A DNA stretch of 64,000 nucleotides from Verrucomicrobiales bacterium (GTDB lineage: Bacteria > Verrucomicrobiota > Verrucomicrobiia > Verrucomicrobiales > SLCJ01), in assembly GCA_024636835.1 (NCBI GenBank), contig JAGXGH010000140.1, forward strand, positions 18,367 to 82,366, given 5' to 3'. Made by a program: the position numbers and the translations under genes. Under the pieces are notes generated by a model. The model was given only the letters and a program-made list of their open reading frames with translations, had not been told where the DNA came from and ran no database searches. Each line of letters starts with the position of its first letter. Within the stretch, counting starts at the first letter, position 1. This document shows, piece by piece, positions 33,380-42,432 of this stretch.

Positions 33380-33395
33380 TGGCACAGTTCTCGCT
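33380..33395 (+). promoter_or_regulatory. Sigma-54-like promoter for the P-II gene
   Basis: TGGCACAGTTCTCGCT fits TGGCAC-N5-TTGCW with one mismatch (TCGCT). It ends 77 bases before the P-II ATG, which fits nitrogen control. The 33143-33472 interval holds no other gene. Confidence 0.5.
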
Positions 33396-33472
33396 TATAC
33401 TGGTTCTATACTTCCTGAAGGTTAACTATCCCGAAGGAATCAACCCGCAACACTACCCAAGCGCATCACGGC

Positions 33473-33820
33473 ATGAAAAAAATCGAAGCGATCATCAAAC
33501 CCTTCAAACTCGAAGACGTCAAAGAAGCCCTCTCAGAAATCGGCGTTCAAGGAATGACCGTAACCGAAGTCAAAGGCTTCGGACGTCAGAAAGGTCACAC
33601 CGAAATTTACCGCGGTTCTGAATACACCGTAGACTTCCTTCCCAAAGTGAAGCTCGAAATCGTTACCGATGACGAGCGTCTCGACGAAGTAGTCGACACC
33701 ATCGTAAAGAGCGCCAATACCGGCAAGATCGGTGACGGAAAAGTATTTGTCTCCACCGTCGAGCAAGCGGTCCGTATCCGCACAGGCGAGACCGGCCCCG
33801 ACGCTGTCGCGACCACTTGA
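33473..33820 (+). CDS. glnB: Nitrogen regulatory protein P-II
   Basis: A 115-aa PII protein, slightly longer than the usual 112. It starts with MKKIEAIIKPFKLEDVKEAL and carries the T-loop YRGSEYTVDFLPK with Tyr51, the uridylylation site of proteobacterial GlnB/GlnK, and the C-terminal signature TGKIGDGKVFVSTVEQAVRIRTGETGPDA that binds ATP and 2-oxoglutarate. It signals nitrogen and carbon state to glutamine synthetase and transporters. No amtB or glnA gene is adjacent here. GlnB versus GlnK cannot be separated by sequence alone. A strong terminator follows. Confidence 0.9.
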   Translation: MKKIEAIIKPFKLEDVKEALSEIGVQGMTVTEVKGFGRQKGHTEIYRGSEYTVDFLPKVKLEIVTDDERLDEVVDTIVKSANTGKIGDGKVFVSTVEQAVRIRTGETGPDAVATT

Positions 33821-33841
33821 TTTCGCTCATAGCGACTTTCT

Positions 33842-33877
33842 ACCGCTATCGGTTTGCGCCGATAGCGGTTTTTTTTT
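33842..33877 (+). terminator. Intrinsic terminator after the P-II gene
   Basis: Perfect 11-base stem ACCGCTATCGG / CCGATAGCGGT with loop TTTGCG followed by eight T residues. Confidence 0.9.
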
Positions 33878-34070
33878 GCAGATCCATTACCTGATTTGCG
33901 CAATACCGCTTGTACCACTTGCGAATAAAAATATTGCAACTCGCCGTGCACAAGTCGCTATCGATCAATCAACTCCACATGCACTCGCGTCATACCAATT
34001 CCAGACTTGGTATGATTTTGGTCGAAACAGCAGATGATCCATGTAGCGTAGCGACCGACTACCCGAAGCT

Positions 34071-34916
34071 ATGTTCCGCCTACTCTATATCGCCAGCCTT
34101 CCCCACAGCGGGTCAACGCTACTCAATTTACTCGTTGGCAATAGTCCCCAGATGATCGGTCTGGGAGGTATCGACCGAGCAACCACGATGCTGGTTGAGT
34201 CACCCGAGAAGACGCAAGCATCTCAATGCAGCTGCGGATCGAGCGTTCGCGATTGCCGATATTGGGGATCAGTGGCATCTCGGCTTGCCAAGGGTCAGGC
34301 AACCGGTCGAATCGACCGCTACCGAATTGTCCTTGAGGAATTTGAATCGACCTATGGTCCTACAATGCTGCCGGTGGATTCCAGTAAAATCAAAGAACCC
34401 ATCATCGATCTGGCATCGGCAAAAGATCTCGACCTCGACCTGCGCGTTATCCATTTGGCCAAAGACTTCCGCACCGCGGTAACATCGACGATTGATACTA
34501 AGCGGCGCAAGAAAGGCACTAAATCACCAGGTGGCTACCTCGCACTGAAGGCCGCTCACAAGTGGTTACGCGAAAATGGCAAACTCGAGCGCTGCCTAAA
34601 GCAAACCGAGGTGGCACATTTCAACCTTGGGTATGAAGAATTGTGCCTCAATTTCAATCGCGCATTCGGCGCACTTTGCGAATTCGCCGGAGCCGATCAC
34701 GACCCCGAGCAATCACTCCGCATCAGCGAAAGCACAAGCCATTTGTTTATCGGCAACCGCATGCGCAACCAGTCAGAAAAAGCGGAACTGCGCTACGATC
34801 ACCGATGGTTCAGCCGTCGCGAATGGATGGCTCCGGCAGTATTGATGCCTCTCGTCCATCGCGGAAATGCCAAATGGGTTTATACCGACAGCGGAGCATC
34901 GGCATTCAAAAGTTGA
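34071..34916 (+). CDS. Sulfotransferase family protein
   Basis: A 281-aa PAPS-dependent sulfotransferase-like protein. The 5'-phosphosulfate loop is SLPHSGSTLLNLLVG at residues 9-23. The 3'-phosphate-binding region is RVIHLAKDFRTAVTS (about 125-139). VDSSKIKEP follows the usual conserved strand. It may sulfate an exopolysaccharide or lipid. The ATG has no strong ribosome site. The neighbours (SGNH hydrolase, secreted glycosidase, fucosidase remnant) suggest handling of sulfated, fucose-containing glycans, which is an inference. Confidence 0.7.
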   Translation: MFRLLYIASLPHSGSTLLNLLVGNSPQMIGLGGIDRATTMLVESPEKTQASQCSCGSSVRDCRYWGSVASRLAKGQATGRIDRYRIVLEEFESTYGPTMLPVDSSKIKEPIIDLASAKDLDLDLRVIHLAKDFRTAVTSTIDTKRRKKGTKSPGGYLALKAAHKWLRENGKLERCLKQTEVAHFNLGYEELCLNFNRAFGALCEFAGADHDPEQSLRISESTSHLFIGNRMRNQSEKAELRYDHRWFSRREWMAPAVLMPLVHRGNAKWVYTDSGASAFKS

Positions 34917-35251
34917 GCACTTCGGATCACTTCTGGTCAAACAGACATAGCCGCACGCTTGGCACCTGGCATTTTTCAAAATAATGCTGAGTAACTTAAG
35001 CGATAATGTTGTTGCTTTGGATCCGGAGGGCTAAGTTTTTACCATCGGATAACTGATAGGCATCCATTTTTCGTCTCGTTTGACAGCCTACGACAAGGTA
35101 ACCGAACACAGAGCGCCCCCACACAATCTGATTGGTCATGAAGGTTGCGGACTAACGCGGCCAAGGAACACGGGAAATCGTCAGACTTGGAATATTTATC
35201 CGTAATTTCAACCATTGACGATCTACCCTTACAGCTTCGATATTATTCCCG
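34917..35251. other. Gene-free spacer of 335 bases
   Basis: Low-content stretch between the sulfotransferase and SGNH genes. A possible weak promoter (TTGACG at about 35215) precedes the next gene. No RNA gene, repeat or credible small frame is seen. Confidence 0.4.
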
Positions 35252-35932
35252 ATGAAAAAGATATTTTACGTCCTGCTATCCACCCTACTTGGCACCTGCA
35301 TCGCACTTGCCGGCAACAAGGAAGCCACGCTTGATCCTGCCCTACCGAATATTCTGTTGATAGGAGACTCCATTTCCGGTGGCTACCAAAAGCAAGTCAA
35401 GCGCTCTCTCCAGGACAAAGCCAACGTGGTAAAAAACGAAGGCAATGCGGAGTGGACCGGAACCGGACTGAAGAAGATCGACAGTTATCTCGGCGACACC
35501 AAGTGGGACATCATTCACTTCAACTGGGGGCTGTGGGACATCTACGGTTGGCCGTATTACGATGAAGATCGCTCGCCAGAAGCCTACGCCAAACGCTTGG
35601 ATAAATTAGTCACTCGCATGGAAAAAACCGGAGCAAAATTAATTTGGGCCACTACCACACCGGTGTGCCCAGGGGCGGAAAAAGGCATGTCTGAGCGCTT
35701 CAAAAACGAAGTGGTAATCACTCCGGAACAACAGGCTAAATACCGCGAAGCCGCGCTTGCAGTCATGCAAAAACACAGCGTCGAAGTTAACGATCTCTAC
35801 GCCTACATTCTCCCGGATATTGAGAAATTTTCCCCGGCACCAGACAACGTGCACTTCACCGGTAGTGGTTGCGGGCAGTTGGCGAAAAAGGTAGTCGCGA
35901 GCTTGGAAACTGCCCTTAATGAGCTGAAATAA
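35252..35932 (+). CDS. Secreted SGNH/GDSL hydrolase
   Basis: A 226-aa protein with a signal peptide (MKKIFYVLLSTLLGTCIALA). The nucleophile block is NILLIGDSISGGY (GDS at 38-40, Ser40) and the C-terminal catalytic pair is in APDNVHFTG (Asp198 and His201). FNWGLWDIYG supplies the conserved N/G region of the family. Likely an acetyl or methyl esterase acting on polysaccharide or lipid outside the cytoplasm. The surrounding genes suggest carbohydrate substrates. Confidence 0.75.
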   Translation: MKKIFYVLLSTLLGTCIALAGNKEATLDPALPNILLIGDSISGGYQKQVKRSLQDKANVVKNEGNAEWTGTGLKKIDSYLGDTKWDIIHFNWGLWDIYGWPYYDEDRSPEAYAKRLDKLVTRMEKTGAKLIWATTTPVCPGAEKGMSERFKNEVVITPEQQAKYREAALAVMQKHSVEVNDLYAYILPDIEKFSPAPDNVHFTGSGCGQLAKKVVASLETALNELK

Positions 35933-36022
35933 TCCGGCTAAGCCACTTAGCCGACTAGGCAATGGAATGCCTTTAATGCATTTCGCATTACCGGGATAGG
36001 CAATAATTTCCTGCCTCGATTC

Positions 36023-39000
36023 TTAGTCACCAAAGGTCACGGACCACTCGACCTGTGCGTTCTCAGGCGATTCGAGCACGAATTCCATCACGCCACCTGC
36101 CGCCTTTTCTAAATCCGCACTGACCTGTTTTCCTTCCACCTGCACCTTCAATGCGCGGTGGTCGTTGAGAGCCAGAGTAACGCGATAGGGATCACCGGCC
36201 ACCACTTGACTGATCCCTCGTAAGATTTGTGCATCTTCATCCCAACTGACGTCGGACAGATCCAAGTATCCTTGCATCAGGTGGCGGTCAGTGGACAAGA
36301 CTTGCGGGCGGTCGAGCTTTTCGCGCACCGACATCATACGCGACTCACCGGGACGTAAATCCTGTTCGAGGCGACTGCTACCTGCGATTTCTCCGAGGTA
36401 GTTATGGTTCCAGAAATCAAACACATGATAGGACTTTCCCGGATTTAACCCCAGCGCGCCGTCGACTTGGTCGCCAGCCATGTCGATACCGACACGGCGT
36501 GGATTTTCCGCATCAGCATTGAAGAAAGTTACCTGATGCCATTGCGGGGTCACTTCGAAATCAAACACCTGCGGTTGTTCGGAAACGAAGGCATCGACGG
36601 GGCGCGCACTACGCGGTGCGGTGTGGTAGGGAAACGAGCGAGTCAGATCGTGGAAAGTCTCGTCGGACATTTGGCCGATACTGTTGGCGAGCAACATACG
36701 CCCGGTGGTGACGTAGCACATCGTCAGCATGGCGCGCACCCGGTCGCGATTCCCTTCGAGACTCACGAGATTTTTTGAATCGGCATCAAAATTAACCACC
36801 ACCCGGTTCTTGTACCAACGCAACCCGCATCGAGTAACTGTGGAGGCATCCATCTTGTCGGTGTCGTTCTCGGTGCGCATGGAAGCCACCACTCCGAGGG
36901 AGATGTCCGTTCCTCGTTCCATATTGCGTTCGTGGACGTAGGCCTCTGGTCCCAGCCCGTCCTGGGCTAGGCGGAAAATGGTGCGGTAGGCTGCAGCAGT
37001 GGTCGACTTTTCGTCCTCCATACCGCCGGCACGAGCCCAACCCGAAGCCGGATAGTCAAACATCAGTCCACGGATGCCGCCGCCTTTCAGGTTGGCGTAG
37101 ACCCCGTGCATGTGGTCGAGGAATTCCGGGTCGGTGAAGTCATAACCCCAGACAACGCGGCCATTGCGCGTCCAGGTTTTTTCCCATGTGGTGAACATCT
37201 CACCCTCGGTGTCCACCGGTTCGCCTTTCCACGCATAGCGTTTGTTGAAGAGCATGTGGCCAGGGAACGCTTTGGCGTAGTCTTCCGAACGGTAACTGGT
37301 CTGGACATAGGTCAACGGAATCCCGCCGAGATCGGTAACCGCTTTCCCCCATTTTTCGGTGGTCTCATAGGGTTCCACATAGCGACCGTTTTGGGTGGTA
37401 TCGCGGTCGGTGTCCGTCCGTTGCCAATGCTCATCGTCCCACCACCCTTGATGGTTGTCCGGCATGTAGGAATCCGGCACCAGCCTCACGGCAGCGCGAC
37501 TGTAGTTAAGGAAGCCGCTGTCTGCAATACGCTTCATTTCATTGACCGCGCCAAGCGTGGTATTGTCAGCTTGGTCTTCACCGCCTCCACCGTAGCGGTT
37601 GTCGGCGGCGTACCATAGGCAGACCGTCGGGAAATCATACATGCTGAGATCAATCTGCTGGGCTTCGCGCACCCGATGCGCGTATTGCTCGAGGGCCTCG
37701 AAGGGATCGCTGCCGGTGACATCGATGTAGAACTGATCGGGCGCCATGTAACGCTCCCCTGTCCCCACCTTTTTCCCCACCGGATCGGCGGCAAACAATA
37801 AGGCGCTATAGTGGCGGCGTGGTCGCGGATGGTCGGCTACCTGACTGAGTGTTGATGGCAACAGTGACTCGTGGCGTCCGTCGCGAAGCCACAATTCGCT
37901 AAGAAACACATTCCCAGTAGTTTCGCCCAGCGCCTCGTTTTCGACCACAATAGTCAACTTGCCGGCACGAATCGCCTCGATTGGTAGAGCCATCTCGACC
38001 TGCTCGACGTCATCTTTGCTCTCGCCGTCGAAGCGCGGCAGCGTGTGGTTTTCCACCAGCGGCAATCGCCTCTTCACGCCTCCGGTCTCGTATTCCACAA
38101 ACACCGACTGCGCGAGATCCGGATTGCTGCCATGCTGAAAGCTACGCCACCAGGAAAAGCCAAGCGTGTAAGCTCGGTCCGGCTTCAAGTTGTCAGCCTC
38201 GACGACGATTTGTTCCGGTTCATCGACGGATGTTGCCATTTCGCGACAACGGAACTCATGCCCATGCCAAGTGACCTCACCGGCGCCTTGGATCAAGGTC
38301 AGGGATTCGCCGCCAGTTGCGCGGTCGGTGTTTTGTTGCGGCAGGTCAAGATAAGCCAACAGACTGGATTTACCATCTTGCCCCAATGTCAGTTCATCGC
38401 GTCGTGACTGTTCGATCCAGGCGAACTTTTCGAAATCATGATAGGTCAGCCCACCCATGACCAGCACACGGCGCTGGGTTTTGTCCTCAAAGGTGAACAG
38501 AATGTTGTTGCGGGACCGAAGTGCATTGGCGCGTGTTAGCGGTGAGTAACTGCGCGACCCGTATTCGAGAGGTTCACCCCCGCTGAAGCCGTCGATCATC
38601 GCAAACCCTTTGGTCTTGTCAACGCCATCATGGATCAGCGCATCGGCCATCACGTGAATCTTATGAACCTGAACGGCTTGTGTGCCGGTATTGACGATGC
38701 CTCCACTGACACTGAAGTCATTTCGACCATCGTGTAATTGGAAGCTAAAGAGCATCTCCGGCCGATCCGCCGCCTTGAAGCTCAGTTCGAGCACCTGGCT
38801 CTTACCGCCGGGACTCTCAAGCTCATCCTGTTTCCACGCACGCTCGAGTCCGGCATCATCCGACGACCAATCATTAATCCGCATCCTGGCTTCCGTAACC
38901 ACTTCGTATTTCCCGCCATCGCTCAAAATGCGGTAGCGCCCCGTCGCCAGATTGAAATCAAGCCGCACCTCATCGTTGAACAATGAAACCATCTCCTCCC

Positions 39001-39127
39001 CTGCACTGATGCGCGCGGTTTGTGCACCGAAAGCTAATGTCACCGCCAGACATAACCCGACGATGATCAGCGAGGGCTTGGCTATCCATGTTTTAAAGTC
39101 TCTACGGGGAATCGCGATATGGGTCAT
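36023..39127 (-). CDS. Large secreted glycoside-hydrolase-like protein
   Basis: A 1034-aa protein with an N-terminal RRDFKTWIAKPSLIIVGLCLAVTLAFGA, which looks like a Tat-type (twin Arg) or Sec signal. The N-terminal 450 residues are beta-sandwich-like. A TIM-barrel-like part follows, with FPTVCLWYAADNRYGGGGED (about 500), WWDDEHWQ, VWGYDFTDPEFLDHMHGVYANLKGGGIRGLMFDYPASGWARAGG (about 660-705). The GLMFDYP strand end resembles the catalytic Asp of GH36/GH27-clan or GH31-type alpha-glycosidases, but I cannot name a family. The C-terminal 250 residues are beta-rich. Its neighbours suggest polysaccharide use. Confidence 0.5.
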   Translation of the reverse strand: MTHIAIPRRDFKTWIAKPSLIIVGLCLAVTLAFGAQTARISAGEEMVSLFNDEVRLDFNLATGRYRILSDGGKYEVVTEARMRINDWSSDDAGLERAWKQDELESPGGKSQVLELSFKAADRPEMLFSFQLHDGRNDFSVSGGIVNTGTQAVQVHKIHVMADALIHDGVDKTKGFAMIDGFSGGEPLEYGSRSYSPLTRANALRSRNNILFTFEDKTQRRVLVMGGLTYHDFEKFAWIEQSRRDELTLGQDGKSSLLAYLDLPQQNTDRATGGESLTLIQGAGEVTWHGHEFRCREMATSVDEPEQIVVEADNLKPDRAYTLGFSWWRSFQHGSNPDLAQSVFVEYETGGVKRRLPLVENHTLPRFDGESKDDVEQVEMALPIEAIRAGKLTIVVENEALGETTGNVFLSELWLRDGRHESLLPSTLSQVADHPRPRRHYSALLFAADPVGKKVGTGERYMAPDQFYIDVTGSDPFEALEQYAHRVREAQQIDLSMYDFPTVCLWYAADNRYGGGGEDQADNTTLGAVNEMKRIADSGFLNYSRAAVRLVPDSYMPDNHQGWWDDEHWQRTDTDRDTTQNGRYVEPYETTEKWGKAVTDLGGIPLTYVQTSYRSEDYAKAFPGHMLFNKRYAWKGEPVDTEGEMFTTWEKTWTRNGRVVWGYDFTDPEFLDHMHGVYANLKGGGIRGLMFDYPASGWARAGGMEDEKSTTAAAYRTIFRLAQDGLGPEAYVHERNMERGTDISLGVVASMRTENDTDKMDASTVTRCGLRWYKNRVVVNFDADSKNLVSLEGNRDRVRAMLTMCYVTTGRMLLANSIGQMSDETFHDLTRSFPYHTAPRSARPVDAFVSEQPQVFDFEVTPQWHQVTFFNADAENPRRVGIDMAGDQVDGALGLNPGKSYHVFDFWNHNYLGEIAGSSRLEQDLRPGESRMMSVREKLDRPQVLSTDRHLMQGYLDLSDVSWDEDAQILRGISQVVAGDPYRVTLALNDHRALKVQVEGKQVSADLEKAAGGVMEFVLESPENAQVEWSVTFGD

Positions 39128-39287
39128 TTGCTAGGTAAGTTTAATTGCTAAACAGGAAGAGAAATCACTGCTTTTGGATCAATTGAGATACGTTAATACA
39201 TATCCTTTCTTGTCAGATATTGAATCAGTCGTGCAGTATTCCAGATTGGAGCGCAATGCCGATAACCACAACTTCGCCGTCCTCATC

Positions 39288-40058
39288 ATGAAATATCACA
39301 CCTTTCTCATCGCCCAGCTGCTCTGTCTAACAGTTACACTGCCACTCCTAGCCGAAGAGCCGGAAAAGGCCTCGGGCATCTCGATGGAACCACTAGCCCA
39401 AATGCGCATCCAAACGGCTCGCGCTAAGTTCGATGTCGATCAGCTCGGATGGCGCGATCTAACAGCTGATGATTTTTCCAAGGTCAACAGTACCGATGAC
39501 ACTTGGAGTTGGAAAGACGGCGTGCTGTCGTGCACGGGCCAACCGGTCAGCGTGATGCGCACGAAGAAGCAGCTCACCAACTTTGAACTCGTCATCGAAT
39601 GGCGACACAACAAACCCGCTGGCAATTCGGGCGTCTTCGTTTGGGCCACACCTGAATCGATTGACAAACTCACCAATACTGGCACACCCGGCCTACCCGA
39701 CGGCATCGAGGTGCAGGTGCTCGATAACGCCTTCACCGACAAGATGAAGGCCGCCGGTAATAAGACCGATTGGTTCACCACCCACGGTGATGTATTTCCC
39801 GTTCGCGTAATAATGACACCTATTGGCAAAGTCGGTCCCAACGGTGTCCGCAGCTTCCCACGCCAAAATCTAAGCCGCAGCCATGGCTTTTGGAACCACT
39901 ACTACATCCGCGCTATCAATGGAGAATTACGCTTGTGGGTGAATGGCACCGAAGTCTCCGGAGGCACCAATTGCGACCCCGCCAGCGGCTACCTCTGCTT
40001 GGAAAGCGAGGGTTCGCCCATTGATTTCCGTTGCCTACGTATCCGCGAGTTACCCTGA
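39288..40058 (+). CDS. DUF1080 (3-keto-disaccharide hydrolase) secreted protein
   Basis: A 256-aa protein with a Sec signal peptide (MKYHTFLIAQLLCLTVTLPLLA). Residues 45-250 match DUF1080: WRDLTADDFSKVNSTDDTWSWKDGVLSCTGQP, FELVIEWRHNKPAGNSGVFVWATP, GIEVQVLDNAF and WNHYYIRAINGELRLWVNGTEVSGG. This concanavalin-like family is abundant in Planctomycetes and Verrucomicrobia and hydrolyses or binds sugar derivatives. The start at 39288 puts the signal peptide at the N-terminus; the frame opens further upstream at 39174. Confidence 0.75.
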   Translation: MKYHTFLIAQLLCLTVTLPLLAEEPEKASGISMEPLAQMRIQTARAKFDVDQLGWRDLTADDFSKVNSTDDTWSWKDGVLSCTGQPVSVMRTKKQLTNFELVIEWRHNKPAGNSGVFVWATPESIDKLTNTGTPGLPDGIEVQVLDNAFTDKMKAAGNKTDWFTTHGDVFPVRVIMTPIGKVGPNGVRSFPRQNLSRSHGFWNHYYIRAINGELRLWVNGTEVSGGTNCDPASGYLCLESEGSPIDFRCLRIRELP

Positions 40059-40171
40059 GCAAAGCACGGATACCAATCGTGAAATCCGGCAACGCTTAGT
40101 CCTCTTGAAGACTGATTAGCATTTGATTTTCGGGCGGATTCATCCCCTTCTTCGAAAAACTTCGCAGAGCA

Positions 40172-40615
40172 TTAACCGCCCAGAGTGAGCGTTGAATGCT
40201 CGATGGCGACTACTGAGGCGACGACATCGGGGGCGTTGGCCGGAAGTTGAATAGTGATGCCAGATTCGCTGGTCATGATGGTGAGCGGGGTTTTCTGTGG
40301 ATCGGCGAGTAGGTAGGCTTTGGTCACCTTGAGTTGTGGGTCAGCGATGACGAGTTTGCCATCGGCGGGCCATACGTAGATATGGGCGTATAGTTTTCCA
40401 GGTTTGGTGGTGAAGCGCCCCCATTCCGGCAGATCGTATGGACTCGGGCTCGAGGCGTAGATCGCTTCCGAGTTCACCTCCATCCAGTCACCCATGGCCT
40501 TCAGTCGCTCGATGCTTGGTTCGGGAATCAAGCCTTCAGCAGTCGGGCCGACGTTGAGCAATGTATTGGACAATGACCCATACTTGACATATCCTCCTGA
40601 AAACCATGATTGCAT
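40172..40615 (-). pseudogene. C-terminal fragment of a GH29 alpha-L-fucosidase, split by the element
   Basis: The frame of 147 codons matches only the C-terminus of GH29 enzymes: NTLLNVGPTAEGLIPEPSIERLKAMGDWM and a beta-sandwich tail. Full-length GH29 proteins have 400 or more residues with the catalytic barrel upstream, which is absent. The first codons (MQSWFSGGYVKYGS) lie in the adjoining recombinase leader and have no homology. Identity to GH29 seems to begin near residue 17, so the break is near 40575. The missing 5' part should lie on the far side of the inserted element, outside this window. Confidence 0.75.
40565..40605. mobile_element. Probable left attachment junction of the serine-recombinase element
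   Basis: This stretch joins the fucosidase fragment to the recombinase gene, whose ATG is at 40606. Large serine recombinases usually sit at one end of their element next to the attachment site. The exact crossover dinucleotide cannot be fixed without the other junction. Confidence 0.5.
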
Positions 40616-42432
40616 ACTCCTATTTACGCTTCTCTACCCCGGAACAGGCTCTGGGTGATTCGGAGCGTCGCCAAGTCGAAAAAGCCGATGCCTGGGCTAC
40701 AGCCAAAGGCATCCCACTGGACAAATCCTACGCCGACCGGGGCAAATCCGGATTCAAGGGGGTAAATCGTAAAAAGGGAGCGCTTGGCCGGTTTCTCAAG
40801 GAAATCAAATCCCTGAAAGTCCCGTACGGCTCCTACCTCCTGGTGGAGGATCTGGACCGTCTGTCCCGCGAGCACCCGCTTGATTCGCTGCCGCTGATCA
40901 ATGAAATCATCTCAGCTGGCATCACTATAGTGGTATTGAAAAATAATGAGGAGTATTCCAGCGAGAGCCTGAGGGCTGATCGCTCCGGAATGAAAATGGT
41001 GGGGCTGTCATTCGAACTCGGGCGGGCATCCGGTGAGTCGGCCAGAAAATCTGACCTCGGCATCGACAACTGGAAGGAGAAGCGCCGGCTTGCTGCGAAA
41101 GACAACAAACCGATGACCGTGATGGCTCCGGCATGGATTCGCACTATAACCAGTGGCGAGGGACGCCGCAAAGAGCGCCGTTATGAACTCATCCCCGAGC
41201 ACGCCTGTGTGGTCCGCGAAATGTTCGCATGGCATAAAGCCGGGAAGGGGCTGCGCACGATTGCGAGTATCCTCAACGTTAGAAAGGAACCGAACTGGGG
41301 GCGGGGCAAACGCACAGCCAAACAGTGGCACAAAACCTACGTTCAAAAAATTCTCTCCAACGTCGCTGTCCTCGGTCATTTCCAGCCTCACAAATATGAA
41401 ACCATTGAGGATCCGGACATGCCCGGCGAGCGCAAGCAAATTAGGGTGCCAGTCGGCGACGTGCTCAAAAACTACTATCCGGCCGTTTTCGAAAAGCCTG
41501 AGGAGATCGAACTCGCTGAGCACGTCCTCAAAAAAGTTCGGGCACGTGCCAAAGGCCCGACAGGAGGCAGGATTGAAACCCGCATTTCAAATCTCTTTCC
41601 AGGTCTGCTATTTGGCAACCTTCCCGACCCGGCCCAGACCGAACAAGAAACCGACGAACCAAGCCCGGCGCCCACCGCTGTAGTTCCGTGCCGTTACAAA
41701 TCTCAGCATGGAAACGGCCACGGCCAGTATATCATCACCAATATTGTAGCGGCCAACAAGGCTCGCAAAGTGGAGGATCACCTTACAAACGAACGCTGGC
41801 CCTATCCGGCTATAGAATACGCCATTTTGCAAACCCTTCAGGAAATCAATTGGACAGCGGTAGCGGGAGAAGCCCGAACACCGGAACAAACGTCTATTGC
41901 GACAAGGGCAGCGGCTCTGGAATCAAAAGTCGCTGAACTCCAAACCGAGTGCGACAATGTTGGTATGATCATCCGTAAAACCCCACTCCCAACCTTGGTT
42001 CGGGATCTTGCGGAGTTGGAAGCGCAGAAAGAAGCCATCGAACGGGAAGCCGACGAACTGCGCGATGAACTCGGCTTTCTGGAAACCTCCCGTCAAGGAC
42101 TTATCGTTCCGCTTTCCATCCAGGAAGCGGCGCATGATCCCACTAACCGTGATGTGCGATTCGCCCTGCGGGCGGAACTCGCATGCCGCATCAAATGTAT
42201 TCTGCTGAACCCCAAAAAGAAAGTGCCGAAAAAACAGCGCTACCGCACCACCCATGTGTATGCCTTCGAGATGATGATTGTTTTCGTCAACGGGGTGACC
42301 CGCTCGATTCGGATTCGATTGAACCGCGATTCTGCTCCATCCATTTCCTCTGTCGCGTTCCAACCATCACAGGGCTTGCCACTGCCACCCGCTATCCCAG
42401 AGGACGATTTCCAAGCCGTTTCCCAGCCATGA
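40606..42432 (+). CDS. Large serine recombinase
   Basis: A 608-aa site-specific recombinase. The catalytic N-terminal domain has AYSYLRFST with Ser10 as the likely nucleophile and Arg8, and LLVEDLDRLSREHPLDSLPL at about 79-97, the conserved D-RLSR helix. The middle carries the recombinase domain (GKGLRTIASILNVRKEPNW) and a zinc-ribbon-like block that has few Cys residues (CRYKSQHGNGHG). A long coiled coil follows (about 440-480) as in phage integrases. Its start is close to the broken fucosidase; no standard ribosome site precedes it. Its stop overlaps the next ATG as ATGA. Confidence 0.8.
   Translation: MIAYSYLRFSTPEQALGDSERRQVEKADAWATAKGIPLDKSYADRGKSGFKGVNRKKGALGRFLKEIKSLKVPYGSYLLVEDLDRLSREHPLDSLPLINEIISAGITIVVLKNNEEYSSESLRADRSGMKMVGLSFELGRASGESARKSDLGIDNWKEKRRLAAKDNKPMTVMAPAWIRTITSGEGRRKERRYELIPEHACVVREMFAWHKAGKGLRTIASILNVRKEPNWGRGKRTAKQWHKTYVQKILSNVAVLGHFQPHKYETIEDPDMPGERKQIRVPVGDVLKNYYPAVFEKPEEIELAEHVLKKVRARAKGPTGGRIETRISNLFPGLLFGNLPDPAQTEQETDEPSPAPTAVVPCRYKSQHGNGHGQYIITNIVAANKARKVEDHLTNERWPYPAIEYAILQTLQEINWTAVAGEARTPEQTSIATRAAALESKVAELQTECDNVGMIIRKTPLPTLVRDLAELEAQKEAIEREADELRDELGFLETSRQGLIVPLSIQEAAHDPTNRDVRFALRAELACRIKCILLNPKKKVPKKQRYRTTHVYAFEMMIVFVNGVTRSIRIRLNRDSAPSISSVAFQPSQGLPLPPAIPEDDFQAVSQP

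Noticed and set aside
40172..40615. Intact secreted protein of 147 residues
   Set aside because: Its homology to GH29 begins after residue 16 and it lacks the catalytic barrel, so it is a truncated gene.
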